Assembly (NCBI GenBank): GCA_003150355.1
Contig: QAMJ01000011.1
Location: forward strand, 186,001 to 250,000
Origin: Clostridiales bacterium
Lineage (GTDB): Bacteria; Bacillota; Clostridia; Oscillospirales; Oscillospiraceae
DNA length: 64,000 nt
Direction of reading: 5' to 3'
Each line of letters begins with the position of its first letter. Within the stretch, counting starts at the first letter, position 1. The notes beneath the pieces were generated by a model, which did not search any database, was not told where the DNA came from, and saw nothing but the letters and a program-made list of their open reading frames with translations. The position numbers were made by a program, and so were the translations under genes. Shown one piece after another: positions 43,495 to 53,192 of this stretch.

Positions 43495-44331
43495 TTTCTG
43501 CGGAGCAAAGTAGTGCGCCTGGGCGTAGGCGAAGCTTTCGTTGAAGCGGCGCGCGGCCTCGATGCTGAGCGCGTCCTTTGGGCGCATCATGTCAAAGGCG
43601 TGCATATCCGTCTCATAAACATCCACGCTCGCGGGTATACCGCAGTCCTTGAGCCGACGGATATACTCCAGCGTCTCGGCGTAGAACGGCTCGCCGGTGC
43701 TGACGAAGGTGTACGCCGGGGGCAGCCCCTCCATGTTCTCAACGCGGGCGGGCGCGGCGTATGGCGGCAGCGTCTCCCGGTCGGTGCCGCGCAGATAGCA
43801 GCGCCATCCGAAGTGGTTCTTCCATGTGTTCCACACGCGCCCGTGGTTATCGCGCGAGGTTTCGGTGTCCCGGTCGTCAAGCATCGGGTAGAGCGGCATC
43901 TGAAAGGCGACGTTCACCTCTCCAGTGTCCCGCGTCTTGATGCAGACCGCGGCGCACAGGCCGCCGCCCGCGCTCTCTCCGCCGACCATGAGCTGATCCT
44001 CACGCACCCAGAGCTCCGCCGCGTGCTCCTTCATGTAAAGCAGCGCAGCGTAGCAGTCGTCTATCGCCGCGGGGTACGGCGAAAACGGCGCGAGCCGGTA
44101 GCCGGGGGAGACGACGACAGCGCCAAAGCTCTTCACTAACTCAACGGCGCGGGAGATGTACACCATCTCCTTCATGCCGGAAATGTACCCGCCGCCGTGG
44201 ATCCACAGCACTCCCGCCGCCGGGGCAGAAAGCTCCTCCGGTGACAGCACCAGCGCCGGGACGCGCCGGGCACCAGATGGGATGTATATTTTCCGCACCC
44301 GTATTCCCGGGCAGGGCTTCATTATAAGCAT
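43492..44331 (-). CDS. Alpha/beta hydrolase, HSL-family esterase
   Basis: 279 residues. WIHGGGYISG is the oxyanion-hole motif, GGESAGGGLCA the nucleophile elbow, and DMHAFDM holds the histidine. The acid residue region reads VSTGEPFYAE, where many relatives have Asp. It cleaves small acyl or carbohydrate esters. I start at ATG 44331 with AGGAG 6 nt upstream; the frame is open a further 64 codons but that part is not family-like. Divergent from the HAD gene. Confidence 0.9.
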   Translation of the reverse strand: MLIMKPCPGIRVRKIYIPSGARRVPALVLSPEELSAPAAGVLWIHGGGYISGMKEMVYISRAVELVKSFGAVVVSPGYRLAPFSPYPAAIDDCYAALLYMKEHAAELWVREDQLMVGGESAGGGLCAAVCIKTRDTGEVNVAFQMPLYPMLDDRDTETSRDNHGRVWNTWKNHFGWRCYLRGTDRETLPPYAAPARVENMEGLPPAYTFVSTGEPFYAETLEYIRRLKDCGIPASVDVYETDMHAFDMMRPKDALSIEAARRFNESFAYAQAHYFAPQK

Positions 44332-44470
44332 AGGCCGCTCCTGATGTGGTTTCTTATAATGTATATTACAACAAAAGTACGCACGGCGCAAGGCAGGCTT
44401 TATTTTCGCACTATTCAAACCGGCGCAGTCATGGTAGAATAGGACAAAACTCAAAAACGAGAGGTCACAT

Positions 44471-45124
44471 ATGAAATACAAATGCCTTGTCTTCGACCAC
44501 GACGACACTGTCGTGAACAGCACCGCGACGATACACCACCCCTGCTTTCAGGAATACCTCAACTCGCGCTACCCCGGGCGCACCTGCTCACTCGAGGATT
44601 ACTTCAAGAAGAACTTCGCCCCCGGCTTTGTCGAGATGTGCCGCGAGGAATACGGCATGGACGACGCCGCGCTGCAGGACGAGCTTGAATACTGGCGCGC
44701 CTACGTGGAGAACCACATCCCGCTCGCTTACCCCGGCATACGCGGGATAATGGAGCGCCAGAAGGCCGAGGGCGGGCTTATATGCGTCGTGTCCCATTCG
44801 CTTGAGCACAACATCCGGCGCGACTATAAGGCAAACTCTCTGCCCGAGCCCGACGCCGTCTACGGCTGGGACTATCCGCCCGAACAGCGCAAGCCCGCGC
44901 CGTTCCCGCTCGAGGATATAATGGAGCGCTTCGGCCTTTCCGCGGGCGACCTGCTGATGATAGACGACCTCAAGCCCGGCTATGACATGGCGCTGAGCTG
45001 CGGGGTGGATTTCGCCGCCGTCGGCTGGGCAAACGATATAAAGTCCATCGAGGACTTCATGCGCGCCAACTGCCGCTGGTACTTCAAGTCCGTCCCGGAG
45101 CTTGCGGAGTTCCTTGATGTGTGA
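44471..45124 (+). CDS. HAD-superfamily hydrolase
   Basis: 217 residues, C1-cap type. Motif I DHDDTVV with the nucleophile Asp9-type residue, motif II VSHS, motif III lysine in RKPAPFP, motif IV LLMIDDLKPG. Probably a small-molecule phosphatase; substrate unknown. Stands alone with a possible -10 TAGAAT 31 nt upstream. Confidence 0.88.
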   Translation: MKYKCLVFDHDDTVVNSTATIHHPCFQEYLNSRYPGRTCSLEDYFKKNFAPGFVEMCREEYGMDDAALQDELEYWRAYVENHIPLAYPGIRGIMERQKAEGGLICVVSHSLEHNIRRDYKANSLPEPDAVYGWDYPPEQRKPAPFPLEDIMERFGLSAGDLLMIDDLKPGYDMALSCGVDFAAVGWANDIKSIEDFMRANCRWYFKSVPELAEFLDV

Positions 45125-45184
45125 TATGCTGCTTTGACATGTGACCCATTACTATATTTAATACTTGATATTTGTTAGGTGAAC

Positions 45185-45212
45185 TTGACTTTTAGGCCAT
45201 AGATGGTATAGT
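45185..45212 (+). promoter_or_regulatory. Promoter of the amino-acid permease
   Basis: TTGACT, 16-nt spacer, TATAGT, 44 nt before the ATG. Confidence 0.55.
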
Positions 45213-45256
45213 AGTTTCACATTATGTCCTGATATGGAATGAGAAGGAGCAAGCAT

Positions 45257-46684
45257 ATGGAAACTAAGCTTGAGAAAAAGTTTGGCCTGTTCACCGCGAT
45301 ATGCATGGTCGTCGGTATAGTCATCGGCTCCGGTGTGTTCTTCAAGGCGCAGACCGTTCTCCAGAAGACCGAGGGCAACATGCCGCTCGGCATCCTCGCA
45401 TGGATCATCGGCGGCACGATAATGATAATCTGCATCCTGGCCTTTGCCGCCATGGCGCAGCGCTACGAAAAGGTCAACGGCATCGTCGACTATGCCGAGG
45501 CCACGGTCGGCAAGAAGTACGGGTATTATATCGGCTGGTTCCTGACGACGACCTATTACCCCACGCTCACGTCTGTGCTCTCGTGGCTCTCCGCGCGCTA
45601 TACCCTCGTGTTCATCACCTCCTGCTGGCCGGATTTCCCGCTGATAATCCCGGCCTCTGAGGGCGGCTGCATCATCGGGCCCGAGTGCCTCGCGCTGATG
45701 CTGTTCTATCTCGTCTGCGCGTATGTCGTGAACGCGCTCTCCCCAAAGCTTGCCGGTAAGCTCCAGACCTCCACCACCGTTATAAAGCTCATCCCGCTGT
45801 TCCTGATGGCAGTGGTCGGCGTTATCGTCGGTCTTGTAAGCCCGGCGCATATGCTCCAGAGCAACTTTGCGACCGGCGCAGTCTCCGGGAACGTCGGCGC
45901 GCCGCTGCTGGCCGCCGTCTGCGCGACGTCCTTTGCCTATGAGGGCTGGATAATCGCGACCTCCATCAATGCAGAGCTCAAGGACGCAAAGCGAAACCTG
46001 CCCAAGGCTCTTATCATCGGCGGGATAATCATCATCGTCACCTATATCTCTTACTATGTCGGCGTTGCCGGCGGCGCGACTGTCGACGTGCTGATGAACG
46101 ACGGCGCGACCACCGCGTTCACGAACATCTTCGGCGGAGTGCTCGGCAATATCCTCAACCTCTTCATCGCCATCTCCTGCATCGGCACGATGAACGGCCT
46201 GATGCTCGGCTGCTGCCGCGGCATGTACTCGCTCGCCGCGCGCAATGAGGGGCCGAAGCCCGAGCTCTTCCGGCAGATAGATAAAGTCTCCAACATGCCG
46301 ACGAACTCCGCCATTATCGGCCTGCTGTTCTGCGCGATATGGGGCACGTACTTCTACCTGTCGAACCTCGCCGGGACGTGGAGCGGAGCCGTCGCCTTCG
46401 AGGGCACCGCGCTTGAGAGCGTCCCCTTCCTGTTCGACTCTTCTGAGCTGCCGATCATCACCATTTACGCGATGTATCTGCCCATATTCATCCAGTGGAT
46501 GCGCAAGGCCACCGATGAGACGGTCATGCGCCGCTTCGTTATCCCAGCGCTTGCGATAATAGGCTCACTGTTCATGGTGTACGCCTGCATCGTCGGCCAC
46601 GGGCTTGCAAACCTCTGGTACCTGATAGTCTTCGCGGTGATAATGTTCATCGGCTATCTGTTCAGAAACAAGGATCTGAAATAA
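45257..46684 (+). CDS. APC-superfamily amino-acid permease
   Basis: 475 residues, about 12 membrane segments. The first helix has GIVIGSGVFF, the substrate-binding glycine motif; SFAYEGWIIATSINAELKDA and KRNLPKAL are the helix 6 region and following loop of the LAT/YfnA type. Substrate is an amino acid or related amine, not resolved. I chose the second ATG with AAGGAG 7 nt upstream. Confidence 0.9.
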   Translation: METKLEKKFGLFTAICMVVGIVIGSGVFFKAQTVLQKTEGNMPLGILAWIIGGTIMIICILAFAAMAQRYEKVNGIVDYAEATVGKKYGYYIGWFLTTTYYPTLTSVLSWLSARYTLVFITSCWPDFPLIIPASEGGCIIGPECLALMLFYLVCAYVVNALSPKLAGKLQTSTTVIKLIPLFLMAVVGVIVGLVSPAHMLQSNFATGAVSGNVGAPLLAAVCATSFAYEGWIIATSINAELKDAKRNLPKALIIGGIIIIVTYISYYVGVAGGATVDVLMNDGATTAFTNIFGGVLGNILNLFIAISCIGTMNGLMLGCCRGMYSLAARNEGPKPELFRQIDKVSNMPTNSAIIGLLFCAIWGTYFYLSNLAGTWSGAVAFEGTALESVPFLFDSSELPIITIYAMYLPIFIQWMRKATDETVMRRFVIPALAIIGSLFMVYACIVGHGLANLWYLIVFAVIMFIGYLFRNKDLK

Positions 46685-46696
46685 AGTTTTGCTGAT

Positions 46697-46729
46697 AAAT
46701 CCCGGACGGTGAAAACCGTCCGGGATTTT
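46697..46729 (+). terminator. Terminator of the permease
   Basis: 14-bp stem AAATCCCGGACGGT, GAAA tetraloop, exit TTTTAT. Confidence 0.7.
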
Positions 46730-46854
46730 ATAGATTTTGCCTATTCGCCGTTTCCCGAAGCTTTGGAACCGCTTTCGGTTGTTGTTAAAATCGCCAAAAA
46801 TTTAATCACAAATTGTTTAATGCTCCAAAGTTTTTTCTATCCGCATTTGTTCGG

Positions 46855-46883
46855 TTGACTTTGCCGGTAATGCTTGCTATTAT
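46855..46883 (+). promoter_or_regulatory. Promoter of the LacI-type regulator
   Basis: TTGACT, exact 17-nt spacer, TATTAT. Further upstream a weak catabolite-repression-like site TGGAACCGCTTTCG lies at 46764. Confidence 0.65.
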
Positions 46884-46899
46884 GAGATCAAAGAGGATT

Positions 46900-46920
46900 G
46901 GTAACGTTACCGGGAACGTT
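46900..46920. promoter_or_regulatory. LacI-family operator
   Basis: GGTAACGTTACC is a perfect 12-bp palindrome with the central CG pair usual for LacI-family sites. A second AACGTT follows one helical turn later. It begins about 10 bp after the predicted transcription start, a repressing position. Confidence 0.65.
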
Positions 46921-46950
46921 TTAGCAAACAGGGTCAGGAGCTGTCGTACC

Positions 46951-47964
46951 ATGACTATCAAGGACATTGCCAAGCAGTGCGGGGTCAGCGTGAGCACCGT
47001 CTCGCGTGTGCTCAACAACCGGCCTGATGTGAGCGAGGCCGTGCGCCGCAGGGTGCTCACGGTCGTCGAGGCCGAGAGCTACATTCCCAACAACAGCGCG
47101 CGTGACCTCGTCAGCCGCCAGTCGGACGCGATAGGCGTCGTCGTGCGCGGCATGGGCAACCTCTTCTTTTCGGACATGCTCAAGACCGTCAGCAGCGAGA
47201 TCGACAGGAGCGGCTATAACATGGTGCTGCGCTTCATCGATTCGGACGCGGACGAGATAAAGGCCGGCGCGATCTTAGAGCGTGAGAAGAAGCTGCGCGC
47301 CCTGCTCTTCCTTGGCGGGCGTTATGATTACACCCCGGCGGAGCTTTCGCTCATCGGTGTGCCCTACGTCTGCTGCTCCTACTCCAATTGCTTCGGAACT
47401 CTCCGCGAGGAGGACTTTTCCTCCGTCACGGTGGATGACCATAAGACGGCCTATCAGGCGGTCGAATCGCTCATCAAGCTCGGGCACCGCCGCATCGCCG
47501 TCCTGCTGCCGAGCTGCAATGACCGCTCCGTCAGCGAGCTGCGCTATAATGGGTATTGCGCCGCGCTGCGCGATAACGGCATTGCCTTTGACAGTGCGCT
47601 CGTCGCCGAGACCGGCGGCTGCTTTGAAATGCCGGAGAGCTACACCGGCATGTGCCGCCTTATCGACAGCGGCGTGGACTTCTCCGCTGTGTTCACGCTG
47701 TCGGACACGATGGCGATCTCCGCAATGAAGGCACTTGAGGACCGCGGCCGCCGTGTTCCGGAGGATTGCTCCGTCATCGCGATAGACGGCCTGACCGTTT
47801 CGGAATACGTGAGCCCGACGCTGACGACCCTCGTGCAGCCTGCCGAGGAGATGGGGCGCGAGAGTGTGCGCATCCTGCTGGATATCCTCGATAACGGCGG
47901 CGTGAACCGCCATGTACGCCTTGAGGCGAAGGTGCGCCCCGGCGCTTCCGTAAAACAGCTTTGA
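46951..47964 (+). CDS. LacI-family transcriptional regulator
   Basis: 337 residues. The DNA-binding domain is textbook: MTIKDIAKQCGVSVSTVSRV, LNNRPDVSEAVRRRVL, with hinge NNSARDLVSRQSDAIGVVV. The C-terminal periplasmic-binding fold has VTVDDHKTAYQAVESLI, LGHRRIA and VIAIDGLTVSEY. I start at ATG 46951 with AGGAG about 10 nt upstream; the frame upstream crosses the operator. It precedes the maltodextrin-type transporter on the same strand and probably controls it and itself. Confidence 0.93.
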   Translation: MTIKDIAKQCGVSVSTVSRVLNNRPDVSEAVRRRVLTVVEAESYIPNNSARDLVSRQSDAIGVVVRGMGNLFFSDMLKTVSSEIDRSGYNMVLRFIDSDADEIKAGAILEREKKLRALLFLGGRYDYTPAELSLIGVPYVCCSYSNCFGTLREEDFSSVTVDDHKTAYQAVESLIKLGHRRIAVLLPSCNDRSVSELRYNGYCAALRDNGIAFDSALVAETGGCFEMPESYTGMCRLIDSGVDFSAVFTLSDTMAISAMKALEDRGRRVPEDCSVIAIDGLTVSEYVSPTLTTLVQPAEEMGRESVRILLDILDNGGVNRHVRLEAKVRPGASVKQL

Positions 47965-48042
47965 TTTTCCGCTCCAAACGGAGCCGAAGATACAACCTCT
48001 TATGAGGACAATTTCAAAAATCTTAAAAAGGAGTAAGCAACA

Positions 48043-49383
48043 ATGAAAAAGATCATAGCTCTGGTTCTGTGTCTGGTCATGGTTTTCGCCCTGTGCGCAT
48101 GCGGCGAAAGCAATACCGCCACAACCGCCCCCGCTGCTGATACCGCTACCGAGGCGCCCGCTGAAGAGCCCGCAGCAGCCGGTTCCGTCTACTACCTCAA
48201 CTTCAAGCCCGAATCCGATGAAGCCTGGCAGGCTCTCGCAGAGACCTACACCAAGCAGACCGGCGTTCCCGTGACCGTCGTCACCGCCGCCTCCGGCACC
48301 TACGATCAGACTCTCACCAGCGAAATGGACAAGAGCGAAGCTCCCACCATGTTCCAGGTCGGCAACCCCGGCGCTGTCGCAACCTGGGGAGAGTACTGCC
48401 TTGACCTCACCGGCACCGATGTTTACAACGAGATGACCACCCACGCCTTCGACCAGGTCGGCGACGATGGCTTCACCTACTCCATCGGCTACTGCTACGA
48501 GTGCTACGGCATCATCGTCAACAAGGCTCTGCTTGAGCAGGCCGGCCACAGCATCGACGAGATCAAGGACTTCGAGTCCCTCAAAGCTGTTGCTGACGAC
48601 ATCCACGCCCGCGCAGGCGAGCTCGGCTTCGACGCCTTCTCCTCCGCAGGTCTTGACAGCTCCTCCAGCTGGAGATTCTCCGGCCACCTTGCCAATATGC
48701 CTCTCTACTACGAGTTCCGCGATGACGGCATCACCGCTCAGCCCGAGACCATCAAGGGCACCTATCTTGACAACTTCAAGATGATCTGGGATCTGTACAC
48801 CACCGATTCCGCTACCACCGGTGCTGACCTGCTCACCTCCACCGGCGACGCTTCCGAAGCTGAGTTCGGCGAGGGCAAGGCCGTCTTCTTCCAGAACGGT
48901 TCCTGGGAGTATGCAAGCCTCATCGGCGAGAAGTTCAACATGGATCCCGCAAACCTGCAGATGATCCCCATCTACTGCGGCGTTGAGGGCGAGACCGACG
49001 CAGGTCTCTGCTCCGGCACCGAGAACTGCTGGGCAGTCAACTGCGAAGCAGACGAAGAGGACATCCAGGCTACTCTCGACTTCATGAAGTGGGTCGTCAC
49101 CTCCGATGAAGGCACCACCATGCTCGCCGAGGAGTTCGGCCCCTGCCCCTTCAAGTCCGCAAAGACTCCTGAGAACGTCTTCTTTGCTGATGCTACAAAC
49201 CTCACCAACGAGGGCAAGTACGTTGTGACTTGGGCATTCAACTTCACTCCCGCTGTTGATGACTGGCGTGCCGGCGTCGTTGACGCTCTCGGCCAGTACA
49301 CCGCAGGCACCGGTGATTGGGACGCTGTCGTCTCCGCTTTCGTTGACGGCTGGGCGACCCTGTACGCAAACGAGCACGCATGA
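48043..49383 (+). CDS. ABC transporter sugar-binding lipoprotein
   Basis: 446 residues. Signal MKKIIALVLCLVMVFALCAC ends in a lipobox; an Ala/Thr/Pro/Glu linker follows, then a family-1 extracellular binding fold (GYCYECYGIIVNKALLEQAG, KAVFFQNGSWEYASLIGE, AGLCSGTENCWAVN). With two permeases and malQ downstream, maltodextrin or another alpha-glucan is the best guess. AAGGAG precedes the ATG. Codon use is strongly biased, suggesting high expression. Confidence 0.92.
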   Translation: MKKIIALVLCLVMVFALCACGESNTATTAPAADTATEAPAEEPAAAGSVYYLNFKPESDEAWQALAETYTKQTGVPVTVVTAASGTYDQTLTSEMDKSEAPTMFQVGNPGAVATWGEYCLDLTGTDVYNEMTTHAFDQVGDDGFTYSIGYCYECYGIIVNKALLEQAGHSIDEIKDFESLKAVADDIHARAGELGFDAFSSAGLDSSSSWRFSGHLANMPLYYEFRDDGITAQPETIKGTYLDNFKMIWDLYTTDSATTGADLLTSTGDASEAEFGEGKAVFFQNGSWEYASLIGEKFNMDPANLQMIPIYCGVEGETDAGLCSGTENCWAVNCEADEEDIQATLDFMKWVVTSDEGTTMLAEEFGPCPFKSAKTPENVFFADATNLTNEGKYVVTWAFNFTPAVDDWRAGVVDALGQYTAGTGDWDAVVSAFVDGWATLYANEHA

Positions 49384-49422
49384 TTCTGCGTGACCACCGC
49401 ATAAGCTAATACAAATCTTAAA

Positions 49423-49449
49423 GGGGGCGAGCTTTACCGCTCGCCCCTT
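49423..49449 (+). terminator. Hairpin between binding protein and permeases
   Basis: GC-rich stem GGGGCGAGC with GCTCGCCCC. A weak T tract fits partial termination or mRNA protection, which would raise the binding protein level relative to the permeases. Confidence 0.55.
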
Positions 49450-49566
49450 GGTTATCACAGAGCCTCCGTCAAAGTGCTCTGCGGGTATTCCCTCTGCTGG
49501 AGGAAACAGCCGCAGCTTTCTTTGAGAAATATAACGATATAGACATATAAGAGGAGGAGACATCTC

Positions 49567-50718
49567 ATGAGAACCAAAACAAACAGCGGCTCGGTCGTGC
49601 TCAAGGCCGCTGCGATCGTTCTCGGCGCGTGCCTGACGATCATAGGCATGACAAGCGCGTCGGGCGATCTTGTTACAATATTGAAGCTTGCCGGAGCGGA
49701 GGGCGGCTTTGTAAGCTTTGCAAAGACGCTTGATAAGCTCCCGCCATGGTATAACACGGCGCTGGCACTGGCAGGCCTGCTGCTTATCGGCGGGATACTG
49801 AACGGCGTTGAGTCCCGCGGGCGCAACCATTCCGCGCTCAACTCCAAGCTCATCCGCCGCCCGGTGCAGAGGATGTTCCTGCTGTTCCTCGCGCCGACCT
49901 TCGCGGCCTTCTGCATCGGCTTTCTCTATCCTTTTGTCAAGGGCATCTTCCTGTCCTTCTGCCGGTTCAAGACCACCAGCAAATGGACATGGGTGGGCTT
50001 TGACAACTACATAAACGCCTTTCAGGACAGCACCTTTGTCCACGCCTTCTGGTACACGGCGCTCTTCGCGCTCGTGTCGCTGCTGCTGATAAACGTGCTC
50101 TCCTTCGCCGTCGCCTACGCGTTGACGCGCGGAATCAAGGGCACGAACATCTTCCGTACTGTGTTCTTCATGCCGAACCTCATCGGCGGCATCGTGCTCG
50201 GCTATATCTGGGCGATGATCTTTGACGGCATCCTTCTGCGCTACGGCACCTCGATACTCCTCAAGACGGAGTACGGCTTCTGGGGCTTGCAGATACTGAT
50301 GGCGTGGCAGCAGATAGGCTACATGATGATAATCTACATTGCAGGTCTCCAGGCCGTGCCGGAGGATATTCTCGAAGCCGCGCGCATCGACGGCGCAAGC
50401 TCATGGCAGACGCTGTGGAAGGTCACGATCCCGAACGTCATGCCGTCCATCACTATATGCACCTTCCTCACGCTCACCAATTCCTTCAAGCTCTTCGACC
50501 AGAACCTCGCTCTCACAGCGGGCCGTCCATTCGTACAGGCCGGGGGCGAGACGCTCAAAACAACAGAAATGCTCGCGCTCAATATCTATAACGCATTCTA
50601 TGCCAGCTCCACGAACCGCGGCATGGGTCAGGCCAAGGCCGTCGTGTTCTTCATACTCGTGAGCGTCATAAGCATTCTCCAGCTCAAATCCAGCAGAGAC
50701 AAGGAGGTTCAGCAGTAA
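49567..50718 (+). CDS. ABC sugar permease (MalF type) with N-terminal extension
   Basis: 383 residues, longer than the usual 290-300. The core from about residue 100 has six membrane helices and the EAA loop EAARIDGASSWQTLWKVTIP. The extra first 95 residues hold two more predicted helices (about 12-30 and 61-81). A strong GGAGGAG before ATG 49567 supports the long form. The next permease starts on its stop codon (TAATG). Confidence 0.92.
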   Translation: MRTKTNSGSVVLKAAAIVLGACLTIIGMTSASGDLVTILKLAGAEGGFVSFAKTLDKLPPWYNTALALAGLLLIGGILNGVESRGRNHSALNSKLIRRPVQRMFLLFLAPTFAAFCIGFLYPFVKGIFLSFCRFKTTSKWTWVGFDNYINAFQDSTFVHAFWYTALFALVSLLLINVLSFAVAYALTRGIKGTNIFRTVFFMPNLIGGIVLGYIWAMIFDGILLRYGTSILLKTEYGFWGLQILMAWQQIGYMMIIYIAGLQAVPEDILEAARIDGASSWQTLWKVTIPNVMPSITICTFLTLTNSFKLFDQNLALTAGRPFVQAGGETLKTTEMLALNIYNAFYASSTNRGMGQAKAVVFFILVSVISILQLKSSRDKEVQQ

Positions 50719-51581
50719 TGGCAAGGACAAATACACTCAACAGCAAATCCAACCGCGGCAAGACCGCGCTGACCGTGCTCTTTGCCGCCGTCGCGCTGTT
50801 TTACCTCATGCCCATTATCCTTGTTCTGATAAACTCCTTCAAGGATAACGCCCATGTAAACACCGAGACCTTCGCCCTGCCGAACAGCGAATCCTTTGTC
50901 GGCTTTGCAAACTACGAAAAGGGCATGACCTTCGGCAGCTACCCTTTCCTCAAGTCCGTGTTCTACAGCCTGCTCATAACGGTCATTTCCTCGGCGCTGA
51001 TACTCATCTGCACTTCGATGGCCGCGTGGTACATCTCCCGTGTCGGCACGCTTTTCAGCAAGATAGTGTACTATCTCTGCGTGTTCTCCATGGTCGTCCC
51101 GTTCCAGATGGTCATGTTCAATCTCGCAAAGACGGCGGACACCCTGAAGCTGAACGCGCCGTGGACGATCCCGACAATCTACCTCGGCTTCGGCGCGGGG
51201 CTTGCGGTGTTCATGTTCTCAGGCTTTATAAAGAGCATTCCGCTCGAAATCGAGGAAGCCGCGGCGATAGACGGCTGCGGGCCTATCCGCACGTTCTTCT
51301 TCGTCGTTCTCCCTATGCTCAAGCCCACGCTCATTTCTGTCGGCGTGCTTGAGATAATGTGGATCTGGAACGACTACCTCCTCCCCTATCTCGTCCTCGA
51401 CAGAAAGCAGTACATGACCATACCTATCCACATCCAGTACCTCAAGGGCAGCTACGGCTCCGTTGACATGGGTGCGACGATGGCAATGATAATGCTGAGC
51501 ATAATCCCCGTTATCGTGTTCTATCTCAGCTGCCAGAAGCACATCATCAAGGGCGTCGCCGCCGGTGCGGTCAAGGGCTGA
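50718..51581 (+). CDS. ABC sugar permease (MalG type)
   Basis: 287 residues, six membrane helices. EAA loop EEAAAIDGCGPIRTFFFVVL then PMLKPTLISVG. Coupled to the first permease by TAATG. No MsmK-type ATPase gene is in this cluster, so a shared ATPase from elsewhere must power it. Confidence 0.93.
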   Translation: MARTNTLNSKSNRGKTALTVLFAAVALFYLMPIILVLINSFKDNAHVNTETFALPNSESFVGFANYEKGMTFGSYPFLKSVFYSLLITVISSALILICTSMAAWYISRVGTLFSKIVYYLCVFSMVVPFQMVMFNLAKTADTLKLNAPWTIPTIYLGFGAGLAVFMFSGFIKSIPLEIEEAAAIDGCGPIRTFFFVVLPMLKPTLISVGVLEIMWIWNDYLLPYLVLDRKQYMTIPIHIQYLKGSYGSVDMGATMAMIMLSIIPVIVFYLSCQKHIIKGVAAGAVKG

Positions 51582-51624
51582 TACATTACATATTTCTTCA
51601 CATTCCGAAAAGCAGGTGATCTAC

Positions 51625-53103
51625 ATGAACCGCTCAAGCGGTGTTCTCATGGCCATGAGCTCTCTGCCGTCCAATTACGGCATCGGCACGATGGGCAAAT
51701 GCGCTTATAAATTCGTTGATTTTCTCAAGGCCGCCGGGCAGAAGTACTGGCAGTTCCTCCCGCTTGGTACCACGAGCTATGGGGACAGCCCCTATCAGTC
51801 CTTCTCCTCCTTCGCCGGAAACCCCTATTATATCGACCTCGACCTTCTCATAAAGGACGGGCTCCTCAAGCGCAGCGAGCTTGAGGGCATCGACTGGGGC
51901 AGCGACCCGGAGCATGTGGACTATGGCCGCATCTTCGAAAACCGCTACCGCGTCCTGCGCCTTGCCTATGAGCGCGGCGCGGAAAAGCTCTCCGCGGAGC
52001 TTGAGAGCTTCCGCCGTGAAAACGGCTGGCTCGAAAACTACGCGCTCTATATGTCCCTCAAGTCGCACTTCGGTATGCTCAGCTGGACGGAGTGGCCGGA
52101 GGAAGACATCCGTCTGCACAAGCCTGAGGCCGTTGCGAAATACTCGGAGCTGCTGCGCGATGAGATAGCTTTCCATGTGTTCATCCAGTACCTCTTTTTC
52201 AAGCAGTGGGACGCCCTGCGCAGCTATGCGCGCGAGGCCGGGGTAAGCTTCATCGGCGATATCCCCATATATGTCCCGCTGGACTCCGCCGATGTGTGGA
52301 GCGAGCCGCGCTTCTTCCAGCTCGACAAGGACAACGTCCCCACCGAGGTCGCCGGCGTTCCGCCCGATGACTTCACTGAGGACGGCCAGCTCTGGGGCAA
52401 TCCCCTGTACGACTGGGACGCCATGAAGGCCGACGGCTACGGCTGGTGGATCCGCCGCATCGACGGCGCAAAGAAGCTCTATGACGTGATACGCATCGAT
52501 CATTTCCGCGGCTTCGAGAGCTACTGGGCAGTCCCGAGCGATGAGACGACCGCAAAGAACGGGCACTGGAAGCCCGGCCCCGGCATGGATCTTGTCGGCG
52601 TGCTGACCTCATGGTTCCATGATCTGAGCTTCATCGCCGAGGACCTCGGTTACACCACCCCCGGCGTCAGGGCGCTGCTTGCAGATTCGGGTCTGCCCGG
52701 CATGAAGGTGCTGCAGTTCGCATTCGACGCGCACGGTGAGTCGGATTTTCTGCCGCACAAGTGCACGCGAAACAGCGTCTGTTATATCGGCACTCACGAT
52801 AATGACACCGTGAAGGGCTGGCTCGAGACCGTCTCCGCCGCCGACCGGAAGTTTGCCGAGCGCTATATGCACATCACCCCTGACGAGGGCTGGTGCTGGG
52901 GCATGATACGCACCGGCATGTCCACCGTGTCCGACCTCTTCGTTGTGCAGATGCAGGATATCCTTGAGCTGCCCGGCAGCGCGAGGATGAACACCCCCGG
53001 CACACTCGGTACGAACTGGCAGTGGCGCATGCTCCCCGGCGCTGACAACAAGCGTCTCGCAAAGCGCCTGCGCGTGTACACCGAGACCTTCCGCCGCCTG
53101 TAA
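51625..53103 (+). CDS. malQ: 4-alpha-glucanotransferase (amylomaltase)
   Basis: 492 residues, GH77. Characteristic sequence: RSSGVLMAMSSLPSNYGIGT, WQFLPLGTTSYGDSPYQ, GDIPIYVPLDSADVW, VAGVPPDDFTEDGQLWGNP, IRIDHFRGFESYW (catalytic Asp), FIAEDLGYTTPGVRALL (acid/base Glu) and THDNDTVKGW. It reshuffles maltodextrins to release glucose. It follows the permeases by 43 nt and completes the operon. The ATG 51625 has AGGTGA upstream. Confidence 0.96.
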   Translation: MNRSSGVLMAMSSLPSNYGIGTMGKCAYKFVDFLKAAGQKYWQFLPLGTTSYGDSPYQSFSSFAGNPYYIDLDLLIKDGLLKRSELEGIDWGSDPEHVDYGRIFENRYRVLRLAYERGAEKLSAELESFRRENGWLENYALYMSLKSHFGMLSWTEWPEEDIRLHKPEAVAKYSELLRDEIAFHVFIQYLFFKQWDALRSYAREAGVSFIGDIPIYVPLDSADVWSEPRFFQLDKDNVPTEVAGVPPDDFTEDGQLWGNPLYDWDAMKADGYGWWIRRIDGAKKLYDVIRIDHFRGFESYWAVPSDETTAKNGHWKPGPGMDLVGVLTSWFHDLSFIAEDLGYTTPGVRALLADSGLPGMKVLQFAFDAHGESDFLPHKCTRNSVCYIGTHDNDTVKGWLETVSAADRKFAERYMHITPDEGWCWGMIRTGMSTVSDLFVVQMQDILELPGSARMNTPGTLGTNWQWRMLPGADNKRLAKRLRVYTETFRRL

Positions 53104-53142
53104 TTTCAGTCTTTTCTCATTTCTTCTTTTTCCTTTATCAAG

Positions 53143-53175
53143 GCGCCCCTGCCAGACGGCAGGGGCGCTGAGTTT
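53143..53175 (+). terminator. Terminator of the maltodextrin operon
   Basis: Perfect 11-bp stem GCGCCCCTGCC with AGAC loop, then TGAGTTTTT. Confidence 0.85.
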
Positions 53176-53192
53176 TTATATATGCGGCGGGG

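Noticed and set aside
47275..50043. A 922-codon open frame antisense to the LacI gene, binding protein and permease
   Set aside because: It mirrors strongly biased codons of well-supported genes and has low-complexity composition with no family motif.
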